Source of the DNA: Cryptomeria japonica
Taxonomy: Eukaryota > Streptophyta > Pinopsida > Cupressales > Cupressaceae
Assembly: GCF_030272615.1 (NCBI RefSeq)
Contig: NC_081406.1
Coordinates: 141,951,299 to 142,015,298 of the forward strand
DNA length: 64,000 nt
Reading direction: 5' to 3'
Position numbers and translations under genes: made by a program. A model generated the notes under the pieces. It was given only the letters and a program-made list of their open reading frames with translations. It made no database searches and was not told the DNA's origin. Of this stretch, positions 10,815-21,872 are shown piece by piece. How positions within the stretch are numbered: the first letter of the stretch is position 1; each line of letters opens with the position of its first letter.

Positions 10815-11950
10815 TGATCTGTAAACTAGCAAGTTAAAGTTTTGCAAAACTTAATCCAATTACAGATTTAATTCCCAATCGTGACAGTAATGCGTGGTAA
10901 TGTATTTCAACTGTTGAGATTACTGAAACTGAGTTACGTTTTTAAACCAGTTATATGTTTGATAACATTAAAGAGAGAACAATAAACTGAAAAAATTGAG
11001 AGAACAAGAAAGAGATGGAAGAGAGATGCAAACAGTTTGACAATGGAGTTCGTCCTTGAGGACTACGTCTCCGGATCTGCTTTATTAATGTCGCCAGGCC
11101 AAAACACGCCTTGTTACAACATCCAAGCTTTAAAACTTCATTCACAGTCTCTTTCTCTGCACTTGAAGATAATGTCTTCGTGCTTACAAAAGTCTCTCAC
11201 AATTTCCTCTTTTCTTCTGAATTTTCTCTCCACCTGGGATCACCTGAATAACTTTACAAAATTCCTCCTTTCGGAATGAATTTACAAAAGCCATACCCCC
11301 CTTTAAATACATAAAAATTTCTAAATTGGGGGAAAAACCACAAAATAACCCCTTTTACCCTTATTTGTTTTCGGGCTTAACAAATAACAAAAGTCGTTAT
11401 ATTATTTAGGGGTTGGTTTTAGCAATAATCCCTTATTTAAATAAAATTGTCGGCTAAACAAACCTTAAAATCAGCATACACCACGTATATATATAAAGTG
11501 CTTTAATAGTGCAATGTCGGTATATGATTTTGGGTGGCGGGAGGTTACAGGTTTGACCCCCGCTACCACCGTTTAACTCAAACTGCGGTTGTATCAAATA
11601 TAAATGCAAACGGCCGCCTACTAATAGTAAAGCCTGTTGTCCTCATTTTTGTTTTCAAAAATGAAGGACCATTACATGAAATTTTTGTGAAAAAATGAAA
11701 AAATTTACTCTATGGCACACTTCCCGAGGCAGAATTTTCACTAATCCTTGGACTGGCTTAATCCTCAATCCATCCCCAAGCTACGTTTCAAATTTCGTCG
11801 CGTTTCGAGTCCATTTGCTATGTTTTTGCTTCAATGTAGGGGAATTTTTCAATGATTACCAGTAACTGGTAATTTGTTTTTCAAAACCCCCTTGAAGCTT
11901 TTAGGCTTGTAGGGGAATTTTTCTCCAACTGCAAGTTTTTATAAAACTTG

Positions 11951-12110
11951 TAATGGGGGTTTTAAAACCCCCATTACCAGTAGCTTCACTTTAAGTGTTT
12001 AAAAACTTGTAAATGAGATTTTAAAACCCCTTTACATGTCTTTATAGCTTAAAGTTGTTTTTATAATGTTAAAATAAAACTTGTAAATGGGATTTTAAAA
12101 CCCCTTTACA
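11951..12110. repeat. Palindrome cluster in D1 U3
   Basis: A perfect 26-bp palindrome (11951-11976; arms TAATGGGGGTTTT) is followed by two near-palindromes of about 29 bp (12008-12036 and 12082-12110), each of the form TGTAAA..GGGATTTT then AAAACCCC..TTTACA. Confidence 0.7.
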
Positions 12111-14214
12111 TGTTTTAAGTGAAATCACTTGTAAAGGGAATTCTATTTCCCTATTACAAATAATTTTACTTGTAATTTCTTTTCTAAAACCCGATTTTGC
12201 TCATAAAGTGCTTTTTTGAGGATTTTAAACTTGTAATTACATTTTTAAAACCCGATTTTCATTGTTTCATGCATTTTAAACTTGCTATTTGTTCCAAAAA
12301 ACCCGAATTGCAAGGAAAAACATGTTTTTTGAGGATTTTTAGCAAATTTTTGTGGAGATTTTTTGGGAGATAGAAGGCGTTTTGGATTCCTCCCTATTTT
12401 TATGCATTTTCAAACACCTTTCACGCCACATGGAGGTTAAGATTGCTGGTTTTTAGCTTTATAACAGCAAACACGTTTTTGCCAAAAAACCACGTTTTTC
12501 TTCATTAAAAATGCCACGAATCAGCAATGTTATGAATTGTTTTGGCTTGGTATGCTAAGGTATTGAGGTTAGAAAGAGTCTTGGCCATTTTCCATGCCAT
12601 TTCTCATGCATTTGCTGCCACGTTTTTCAGTTTTGGGCATTTTTTCAAAAACGTGGCTAGGGTTTTGGAATACGGTTTATTTCTTTTTAAGAGATATTCT
12701 TCTTTATTTCAAAGATTGATCATCTTTTGGAGAGGCATTTTCAAATTGGAGCAAGGTAAGATTTATTTTCTTCTTGTTTCATTTTTCTTGTTTTCTTGTT
12801 TTGTTGTTTCTCCTTTCTAGTTGTAAATTTGTAAATGGTTGGTTCTTCCCTAAAATCGGTTGTTATGAGAGGAAATTCCCCATTTTACAAATAAATTTGT
12901 AAAGTAAAGTTGTTCTTCCCCTTTGGAATTTCTCTTTCTTTACTTGCATTCGGGTTTTAAAAACCCGATTGCAAGTAAGAGGAAAATTAGTGTTCTTCCC
13001 TTTTTGGACAAAGACTTAATCTTCTTTGGTCCAAAAATCAAGTTTCAAAATAAGAAAGATGTGATCTTCCCAAATTTGCAAAGAGATTTGCAAGTGTAAA
13101 GAGTTCTACCTCTTGATGTGTTCTTCCCAATCATTTGCAAGAGGAATGTTTTGATGTGTTCTTCCCTTTTTGGACAAAGACTTAACCTTCTTTAGTCCAA
13201 AAATCAAGCTTCAATGATTAAAAAATCAAGTTCTTCCCATTTTCTTGAAGATGATCTTCTCAAAATTTTTTCATATTCGTTTCCATCATCCGTGCATACC
13301 ATTTCATCCACTCATTTTACACTTTCATTCATTTTCCCCATTTAAAGTCTACTTGCGGTCAGCCATCCAGAACCCGAAATTGGTCCAAAAAGCACTCAAA
13401 AAACACTTGAAAATGAGTTCTAAAGGTCCAATTACAAGTGCAAACTTGTGTTTACCCATTACACATATGAAGTTGCATGTTTGTTCCCTGCAAATGCAAG
13501 TAATGCTCTTGTTTTTCCCACACATGTAATGCAGCTTCCAAAACCCAAAATTCACTTGTGAGCCCATTTTTGCATCAATTTATCCCTTCCCTTGTCAATC
13601 CGGTTTGCACACACGATCTACCAAATCAATGGATTAAGGCATGGGCCTTATTTTGCAAGAAGATTTCAAGAATGAAGGATGATACAAAGAAGAGATACAA
13701 CAACAATTCATGGTTGAGAGCATAGAATGCTTTCAAGACAAAGATGGTCATGACATGAAAAGAGGAAGGCAGCCCGTTCCCTCTTGAAAAGCTAGTACTA
13801 CCCCAAGCAAGAAGACAAGGATGCAAGTTCCCGTTCCGGTTCAAGATGTCTTTACCAATCTATAATACTTCGAGTTCTAGCATCCTGAAGCGACATGAAG
13901 ATCATCACAGACAAAGGATGATGCAGTTAGAGTCGTGTCTTTAGACACATTGAATAATTTTAGTTATGCATTTGTAATTTCGTTTTGACAAGTTACATGT
14001 AAAAATATTTTTTGTAAAATGCAAGTTACACATTACTTGCACTTTTGTAATTACATGTAAGACAACTACAAGTTGTGTCCAATTAGGACTGTAGTTGGAA
14101 TAAGTCTTAGTTAGTTGGAGTAACTCTTAGTTAGTTATTGAATGAGTCTTGGTGGTTGAGAGAATCTCTCAAGTTAGTTAGGATCCTCCCACCTTTTTCT
14201 CAAGGCTCCTCTTC

Positions 14215-14222
14215 TATAAATA
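14215..14222 (+). promoter_or_regulatory. D1 TATA box
   Basis: TATAAATA in the context CTCTTCTATAAATACTGG, identical in D2 at 38541. It marks the expected transcription start of the parent retrotransposon. Confidence 0.7.
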
Positions 14223-14290
14223 CTGGAGGAGTCTATTGTAATTTTTATCTTTTGGAAAGCAAGCAAAAACTCTGCCAAATTTACAGCAAG

Positions 14291-14757
14291 AAGTCTTTGA
14301 GCTTATGTATGTGGATTGAAAGTTTTTGAAGAATAATAAAGAAGGATTACTCAAGTTTTGAGTCTTTGAACTACATGTTTGAGTTTGAATCTTTTTATTT
14401 CTTCTATGCAAAGTGTTTCTAAAGGAGCTTAGTCCAATCTGATTTGAAGTCTTTGAGCTGCAAGTAGAGAAGATTAATTAAAATAGGAAATCTCTAGAAG
14501 GAGCAGCAAGTCTTTGAGCTTGCGTCTGTTCTTGAGAAAAAATTATTGTTTGTTAAGAAATAGCAGCAAGTCTTTGAGCTTGCATTAGTTCTTGTCTTTG
14601 TGTTAAAAGAATAAATTATTCTAGTCTTTGTGCTGTCGTCTTTTATTCATTGTAAAATTTAGTATAACAAAGGGTAGATAGGACTTCCAATATCAAGTCT
14701 TTGAGCTTGATATTGTTGTTCCGTCCCGAAGGAAGTGACGGAAGTCTTTGCGCTTTC
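14291..14757 (+). repeat. D1 leader array: eight copies of AGTCTTTGAGCT
   Basis: Copies start at about 14292, 14361, 14447, 14509, 14569, 14623, 14696 and 14742; five are exact and three carry one substitution. Several are flanked by complementary arms, giving hairpins with loop TCTTTGAG. The clearest is at 14688-14715, where CAATATCAAG pairs perfectly with CTTGATATTG. The array lies downstream of the TATA box, so it would be in the 5' leader of the RNA. Confidence 0.8.
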
Positions 14758-15139
14758 AGGAAACTTCATTTCCTTTCTCTCATTTTACTTAAAAGTGGTT
14801 ATTACTGTTCATATTCAATCGCTATCCTTTTCTGTGAAGAGAAAAGGATATTGTCTTTCTTAAAGAAAGAAGGAAGACTGTTGTAACATCCTATTTTTAT
14901 TTCAGTTTTAGTTAGATAGGGGGAGCCTTCCCTTAATTAGGAGAGTTTTTACTCGTGTGCTGTGGTTGAAACCGCAATTTTGTATATTTCCCCAAGTGTA
15001 CAAAATTTTCAACCAACAAAGCCAACTATGTGGCTCAACGGCGGAGGCATTCACTATTATCAAATCTCCCCAACAACATTTTGTTAAATCCCAATCACCG
15101 ATGGTGATACCGAGGTGCCATATGGCACCACTTGGATCA

Positions 15140-15151
15140 TTCCTCCCCATT
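15140..15151 (-). other. Polypurine tract of element B
   Basis: The minus strand reads AATGGGGAGGAA immediately before the 3' LTR start TGATCC. Position and composition are those of a plus-strand primer. Confidence 0.8.
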
Positions 15152-15667
15152 GAGAAGCTTTTGGACCTCCAAAAGTTTGTTTTTACATACAATTGAAGTG
15201 AGGGCATATTTGCCTCACTTGTCCAGTATCATTTGTAGACCCTGTTGGAATTCTGAACATCTGACTCATCACAAACATAATGAAAAATGAGATAGAACTA
15301 ATGACACAATCAACTATACATCCATCAGTATTCATTGTTACATCCATCATCCACATGGTACCAACTAGTAGAAAAAGAAGCAACAACACTGAACAAACTG
15401 ATGAAAAGGAAAAAGTATCAACACTCTGGATCTCCAATACAGAAACATCATTAGAAAATGAATCTTTCAAGCCCTCTTGTGCCATCACTGGCTAAAGACT
15501 TGATTCTGCTTGCAACCGATCCTCACATTCTGCTGTCGGTGATACCTGAACATCACTAACTGTTACAGACATGAGAGTCAATTTATTGCTCACATTTACA
15601 ATCATTTTCAAATGCCCTGTGTTTACAATTGATCCATCATTCTTCATGTGATGATCTTTCACAATGT

Positions 15668-16844
15668 TGTAATGTCCCCACTTTAGCAGTTGACCAAGTG
15701 TGTGTGCGTTAGCCTTGTTCTACATGGTCCCGAGGGCTAACGAAGGGTTTAAGGGGATCCTGGAGTGTTTTGGCCTAGTCATTTCCAGTTTGGGCCAAAA
15801 CGAAGTTGATTTACTCAGTTTCAGGCATACTTACTATTTTTAGTAAGTCAGCAGGACATAGTGGAGGCTAGTTTTGGTGTTTGGATTTGATACTCCTCGG
15901 TGAGAGCTTTCCGACGAGCTATCACTCGCATTATTCGGAGTCCGATTGCTAATACATTTTAATGCCTGAAGTTTTATTAAAATAACATTTAATTTAATTG
16001 TAAAATATTAAAGTGTTACTCTAATATTTATTTTATGGGGATCTGTACCCAAGGGAGACATAAGTGAATATTTTAATATATGTTTTATATTGCTCATCTT
16101 TTATCCCACATTGCCGATGAGAGTTGAGTCGACCCTTGGAAAAAGAATAAAAGAAAGCGTTTGTGGCTTCATTAGGGGGTTGAATATGAGAAGAATTGGT
16201 ATGTGTGAGTTGTAGATCCATTCTTGGCATTAGAGGACGTCTATCCTCTCTTGTGACATTCTAGACGTCATTCCCCTGGGGTTTGGCCTTTGGAATCCAT
16301 TGCTATCAGCTTCATTATCAGGCAGATTGGGCGCATTTCCAGCTACAGGCAGATTTAATGTTTGTTCATATCTTCTTCCCTGCTTGTCCGATGCTTATGC
16401 CATTTTGAGGAGATGATTTTATGAAGATATTGGACCTGTTGAAGACAAATTAATATTGCTGCAACACTATTCACGTGGTTACTATTCACGCGGGTACTAT
16501 TCATGTCACTGTAGCAGCAAGATTGAAAATGATTGCTGGAGTATTATGTCAATAATGCTGGAATAATTAGTGAGTTGATAATCTGCCATGTATTTGATTT
16601 TATTAAAATCTGAAAATAACATCTTATCAGCAGTTCAATTTTCAGTTTGCATATTGTTGTAGTTTCATTCTTGTCCATATTCTGTGATTTTAATTCCATG
16701 TAAAACAAACCAACATTTCATTTCCGGAGCCATAAGGGAATTTAAAACATTAAACGGAGAAATAAGGAGTTGGATGCAAACTGTTTGATAAAATTCCTAG
16801 CAGCAATTGGTGTGGTTTTTGGGCATTCTGGGGTGTCCATTTCA
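15668..16844 (+). mobile_element. Solo LTR C1 (1,177 bp) inside element B
   Basis: Starts TGTAATGTCCCC and ends GTCCATTTCA, flanked by perfect 5-bp duplications AATGT (15663-15667 and 16845-16849). It is homologous in reverse orientation to C2 (62523-63781). It contains the 20-bp palindrome ACTTACTA..TAGTAAGT at 15829-15848. Confidence 0.9.
15829..15848. promoter_or_regulatory. 20-bp U3 palindrome in C1
   Basis: Same palindrome as in LTR A, about 161 bases from the U3 edge; C2 carries it at the same distance. Confidence 0.55.
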
Positions 16845-18508
16845 AATGTATTCAATTCCTTCCTTAAAACAAGTGATACTGATTGTGTTCCCTGTAGAAG
16901 ATTGCTATTCTATCATATAAGTATGGGCTACCCAACACAATCCCATAGATATCAAGTGGAACCACATCAAATTCAACCTCATCTATGAACTTAGATGTTA
17001 TTGCAAATCTTAAATTGCATTGCTTAGTTACTCGCAATCTGTTATCATTGCACACCCAACCTAATGGATAAGGTCTCTTATGTGGCTTAGTTTCCAATCC
17101 CAAATGTTTAACAAGTTCCTCTGAAATTGGATTAACTTGGGACCCACTATCTATGAGAGTATCAATCTTAGTGTTCTTAGAAATCACCCTTATATGAAAC
17201 AATTCACATCTTTTACCATCTTCACAAACAAAATTTTGTTTAGAAGTAGAGGCACATGAAACATTAGTGGTAGAATCATTACCAACAAAAGCTTTACCTT
17301 TCAAACCTACAACTGATATCTTTGTTTCATCATCAGAATCTGATCCAAAATCTTGAACAACAACTGCGGTCTTCTGCTTTCCTTTGCGATCCTTCTTAAA
17401 CCACTTTGGTTCTAATTCTGGATGCAATTTCCAGCACTTTGCTTCCTCATTCCCTTGCTTCTGACACTGTGAACAAGTAGGCTTTTCACCTTCGTCTTTC
17501 TTCACAGTAGCTGTTTTCTTACCCTTCTTATTGCCTTCAGGAGGAACAAATTCCTTCTTTGAAGTGAAACTTGCGTTCCTTTCACTTGCTTCAATATGGG
17601 TTGCTTGTACACACACTTCGTCATAGTTAGATGGATTAAACATCAGGATTGTATGTTTCAAATGTGAATGCAATCCACCTATATGCTTTTATAAAGTGTC
17701 TTGTGTATAAAGAGGGATACCAAGAGTAAGTGCTTTCTTCCTGAACACCTGCGTATACTCTTGCACCGTTTGTCCTTTACCCTGTCTTAGATTTTGCCAG
17801 TTCATAACAGCTTGTTGCATATAACCCAAAGGATAAAATTGTTTCTTTAAAGAAGAAGTAAATTCATACCAAGATGAAATGATTTTACCGTGCGTAGCAA
17901 GATCATCTTGAATCTTACTCTCCCACCAAACTAATGCAGTGCCTCCCATTCTAAGAGTAGCTAGCTGGATTTTGGAAGAATCATCCAAGATCTGCTGAAC
18001 CTAGCAATACACTTCGATCTGCTTAAGCTAGTTATCTAGTTTTTTCTGCATTCAATTCACCATTATACATAGGCAACTCAAGTTTAACATCCACTTTTAA
18101 CAAAGGTGTTTGTACAGGTTGTTTCTTTTTAGAAGTAGATGAAGAAGATGAAGAGGACAAAGAAGATGGGGATGGAGGTTCAGGAGGGTCACGACCACCT
18201 CCTACTACTTTACCTTTGTCTTCTTTCATTGAGGATTCAACTTCCTTCTTCTTTTTGTCCTTGTCTTCCTTTTTCCTATGTCTCTCCTGCCTCTCTTGGA
18301 AAAGAACATCCACCATTGCCTTCACTTCCAGAAAAGCTCTCTGGAATGTTTTCTCATCAAGCTCTGGAGGGTTTTATTTGGATGCCATTTCTGTTCGTGG
18401 AAAAGTCCTTCGTTTTCCAATCTCTGGATTGAACTCTGTAAGTGCACCTTCTCCTTGTTTCAGTTTCAACCTGGTTAACATTCACCACTTGCAATATCCT
18501 GCAAAACA

Positions 18509-18521
18509 GGCTCTGATACCA
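18509..18521 (-). other. Primer binding site of element B
   Basis: The minus strand reads TGGTATCAGAGCC, four bases after the 5' LTR end. It matches the 3' end of initiator tRNA-Met. Confidence 0.9.
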
Positions 18522-18525
18522 AACT

Positions 18526-19498
18526 TGATCTGTAAACTAGGACGTTAAAGTTTTCCAAAACTTAATCCAATTACAGATTTAATTCCCAATCGCGACAGTA
18601 ATGCATGGTAATGTATTTCAACCGTTGAGATTATTGAAATTGAGTTATGTTTTTAAACCAGTTATATGTTTGATAACATTAAAGATAGTACAATAAACTG
18701 AAAGAATTGAGAGAACAAGAAAGAGATGGAAGAGAGATGCAAACAATATGATAACGGAGTTCGTCCATGAGGACTATGTCTCCAGGTCCGCTTCTCAATT
18801 CGGGGACCACTTTATTAATGTCACCAGGCCAAAACACGCCTTGTTACAACATCCAAGCTTTAAAACTTCATTCACAGTCTCTTTCTCTACACTTGAAGAT
18901 AATGTCTTCGTTCTTACAAAAGTCTCTCTCACAATTTCCTCTTTTCTTCTGAATTTTCTCTCCACTTGGGATCACCTGAATAACTTACAAAATTCCTCCT
19001 TTCGGAATGAATTTACAAAAGCCATACCCCCCTTTAAATACATAAAAAAATTCTAAATTGGGGGAAAAACCCCAAAAAACCCCTTTTACCCTTATTTGTT
19101 TTCGGGCTTAACAAATAACAAAAGTTGTTATATTATTTTGGGGTTGGTTTTAACAATAATCCCTTATTTAAAAAAAATTGTTGGCTAAACAAACCTTAAA
19201 ATTAGCATACACCACGTATATTTATAAAATGCTTTAATAGTACAATGGCGATATATGATTTTGGGCAGCGGGAGGTTACAGGTTTGACCCCCGCCGCCAC
19301 CGTTTAACTCAAAATGCGGTTGTATCAAATATAAATGCAAACGGCCGCCTACTAATAGTAAAGCCAACTATGTGGCTCAACGGTGGAGGCATTCACTGTT
19401 ATGAGAGATGTTGAGGGGTCAAATCTCCCCAACAACATTTTGTTAAACCAAAATCACCGATGGTTGTACCGAGGTACCATATGGCATCACTTGGATCA
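18526..19498 (-). mobile_element. 5' LTR of element B (973 bp)
   Basis: Direct partner of the LTR at 10815-15139. The ends are TGATC and GATCA, followed by the duplication GTTAA (19499-19503). It contains the empty site for D1 at about 19340-19385. Confidence 0.9.
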
Positions 19499-19503
19499 GT
19501 TAA

Positions 19504-20196
19504 ATCAAAAGCTGTATTTCAAAAGGTGTGGTCCTATGCTGGCTTGAAAGGTGTGATCCATTAAGGAAGAGTTAATAATTTATAAGTGGCATCTTGGTTA
19601 ATGAATTGTTGTTAGAAAAGAGTACAACATTAAGGTTGTATCTATTTGTTATGAAGAGGTATGCCTTTTAGATAAAAGACATATTATGAAGATATATATA
19701 AGATAGTGTAAAGTGTGAGAAGTGAGTGTGGAGAAAAAGAAAAGGTAGAGTAACTGAGATATTAAAGATATATATAATTTTATTATGAAGACTAATAAAG
19801 GGTTACCTCCCTTGGTGAAGAGGTAAGTTGGAGTATAAGAGGAGTTGTGGAATATAGTATCCTTTCAAGTGATGTGCAGATTTATGAAGATTTTACAAGA
19901 AGATTTATGTAAACTCTGTGAGCATAATTGTGAAGACATTATGAGATTTATGAAGAGGATTTCATGCAGAAATAAAGAAGACTTGGAGCAAAATCATGAA
20001 GCATATTGAAGAAGGTTTTTGTGAGAAATAGTATACCAAATTTATAAGAGTTTTTTAAGGAGATTGTAATCAGTTTTGTGGCAGATTTATTATCACCATA
20101 ATAACAGCTTGAAGAAGAGATTTTGTGGAAGAAAAGGTTATCCATCATCCGTTGTAGAAGAGACATTGATAAGGTGGAAAGTTGAATAAGGGGTTG
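19504..20196. other. No gene recognised; A/G-rich degenerate repeats
   Basis: Many variants of 'gaagatttatgaag' suggest old tandem decay. No frame or LTR boundary was seen until 20197. Confidence 0.45.
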
Positions 20197-20753
20197 TGTT
20201 GTCACCTAATTCCCACATCGCCCCATCGTAGATGGGGACCCCAGTTTTTCACTTTTTAGGGTTTTGTAATAGCTTTGCAGTTTCGTAAATCTATGTTCTT
20301 TGAGAGTTTTGAGTTAGAGTTTTGAAGTCATCCTGAGCCCAAATAGACAAATCATGCTCAGAATCAAGTTTGAACATTGTCAAAGTGCTTAGAAGTTCTG
20401 AAGGATGAGGATCGCAACTGCTTTGAATCATTTTTGACAACTTTCTATTTTTAGAAATTTTTGCTTTTTTCTACTTTTTTGACAATGGCATATGGGTTTT
20501 GTTCCTTAGGTCATTTCATCTCTCCCTATGTCGTCGGAATTTGTAAAGATTGTCTCTAGATATAAAAACAAGGGCTTCAAAATTTTTGCTTTCTTCTAAG
20601 ATTAGGGTTTTGTTCTTTAGGTCATATCAGTCCTGCCCATGTCTTCAGATTCAAGAAATTTTGCCTTCCAAGTGTAAAAAGGAATGGTTTGCTTTTTTTT
20701 TTTTTTTTTTCCCGGAATTAGGGTTTTGATCTTCATGCCAAATTATTACTACC
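20197..20753 (+). mobile_element. E2: left fragment of an E-type giant LTR
   Basis: Starts TGTTGTCACC and, like E1 and E3, has CACATCGCCCC and a hairpin CCCCATC/GATGGGG followed by GGGGACCCC. It is cut at 20753 by element H. The rest is not identified with certainty; E4 (57510-60005) is a possible continuation, but the outer flanks show no target duplication. Confidence 0.5.
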
Positions 20754-20820
20754 TGTTGACGCGTCTAAAGTCGCAGAACTACGACTTCATCCGGCCAACG
20801 CAGAATAGAAATGCTAAGAA

Positions 20821-20837
20821 TCCTATCCTCTCTTGAG
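20821..20837 (-). promoter_or_regulatory. Conserved U5 motif in F1
   Basis: The minus strand reads AAGAGAGGATAGGAT. Matching segments are at 41430 (E3), 59941 (E4) and 48084 (F2), each roughly 60-80 bases from the LTR end. It links the divergent LTR subfamilies. Role unknown. Confidence 0.55.
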
Positions 20838-21586
20838 ATAAGGAAATCCCTAATGCTGTGCTAATTTGATCAATGGGGATAACCTCGATGTTTCGGTTAT
20901 CAGGTCTTGACTATAGAATAGCTTAGTAGTTGATGTGTTTTGCTGGAAACACAAAGGGGACTTACGGTTAGACGGAATTGGTTTTGTACAGGTTCCTTAA
21001 AGTTTTACAGTCCTATATCATCTGATTTGCTTCTAATTGATGTCATTTCAGCTTGACTGGTAGGTTTCTTTAATAAAAAAGGGAAAAGAGGAGGGATAAG
21101 GATAAAGAGTGAATAAGAACAACTAACTAATTTAACTAAGACAACATATTTCAACACATAGACGGAAGTCTCAAAATAACTAGAAATTACTTTGCCAGCC
21201 AATTAGCACAACTAGGTAAAAACTAGTGCAATCATCTAAGAGTTTTGAATTTTCAAGCTATTAGATACGAATGATAGACTCTTACACCCATTCATCCAAA
21301 TTTAATAACCGAACTTAGCACAAAAGGGGCTCAGACTAACCATGCAGAGGAAACAATAATCAACTATTTCCTAATGGTATGAACCAAGATTTTCCATCAA
21401 ATACATGCATAAATAACTATTTGAAAGTAAATACAGTTGCAGAAATATGAAATAAATAGAGAAGAGGACCATGCACTCACAGTAAAACAAACACAGCTTT
21501 AACATCCATTAAATCCCATATATATTTCGCCAAAGTTTTTGCAACAATCTTTGTTTTTTGCCTACAACAAAGGAGGAACATATTCC

Positions 21587-21594
21587 TTTATATA
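21587..21594 (-). promoter_or_regulatory. Downstream TATA box of F1
   Basis: TATATAAA on the minus strand, 280 bases past the end of the F1 ORF, with about 840 bases of leader to the LTR end. F2 has it at 48853-48860. By position this would drive the retrotransposon RNA. Confidence 0.6.
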
Positions 21595-21872
21595 GAATTC
21601 CCAAAAAGGGATGAATGGCCAAGATTTAAATTTAAACAAGTGGGCCAGATTTATCCTTCTTCAAAACTACCCATTCCCATAAATGGTAGGCAAAATATCA
21701 GCAACAACAAAAGTAGAAACAATAACTACCGAAAAGGTAATCAATAAGTACCCAAAAAGCTGCTCCAAAAAGTGCACATGCACGGGGCTCAAGATTTACA
21801 ATTGTTTTGGTAGTTAGAAATGAACTTTATGTCTGAAAAGTGCTTTTTAAGATTTAAAAAGAAACTCCTACT

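Larger units (their letters stand above)
11635..15018 (+). mobile_element. Solo LTR D1 (about 3.4 kb) in the B LTR
   Basis: Starts TGTTGTCC and ends CCAACA, with a 5-bp duplication AAGCC (11630-11634 and 15019-15023). The uninterrupted sequence of the same LTR at about 19340-19385 acts as an empty site and confirms the borders. A second copy (D2) at 35813 has the same ends and content. No PBS, PPT or coding region lies between the ends, so it is a solo LTR. A TATA box at 14215 sets plus orientation, leaving about 800 bases of R-U5. Confidence 0.9.
10815..15139 (-). mobile_element. 3' LTR of element B, split by solo LTR D1
   Basis: The LTR pieces are 10815-11634 and 15024-15139. Together they match the LTR at 18526-19498 along their whole length, including the shared termini TGATC/GATCA. 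The interruption is exactly D1 plus one copy of its duplicated target. A purine tract abuts the inner end at 15140. Confidence 0.85.
15183..18388 (-). pseudogene. Element B gag-pro polyprotein, decayed, split by C1
   Basis: The start ATG is at 18386-18388, with a TAA at codon 5. The order on the minus strand is: a charged and Ser-rich N-terminus; a gag core (about 17690-18030) with MGGTALVWWESKI; a CCHC-type knuckle CSQCQKQGNEEAKC (about 17435-17476) with Asn where His is usual; and a retropepsin with LIDSGSQVNPISEELV (about 17110-17160). After solo LTR C1 (15668-16844) the frame resumes with one base shifted. It then ends in about 100 residues holding two hydrophobic stretches (15183-15488). 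There is no RT, RNase H or integrase before the PPT, so B is non-autonomous by structure as well as by decay. Confidence 0.8.

Noticed and set aside
11037-11100. Possible hammerhead ribozyme (retrozyme-like) in the B LTR
   Set aside because: The GTCC/GGAC stem with flanking GAA looked similar, but the CTGATGA core is absent and the outer arms pair with each other, giving a simple two-part hairpin. B also has gag and protease, unlike retrozymes.
12542-12820. 92-residue ORF in D1
   Set aside because: Low-complexity Phe-rich translation of a T-rich LTR; not preserved as a frame in D2.
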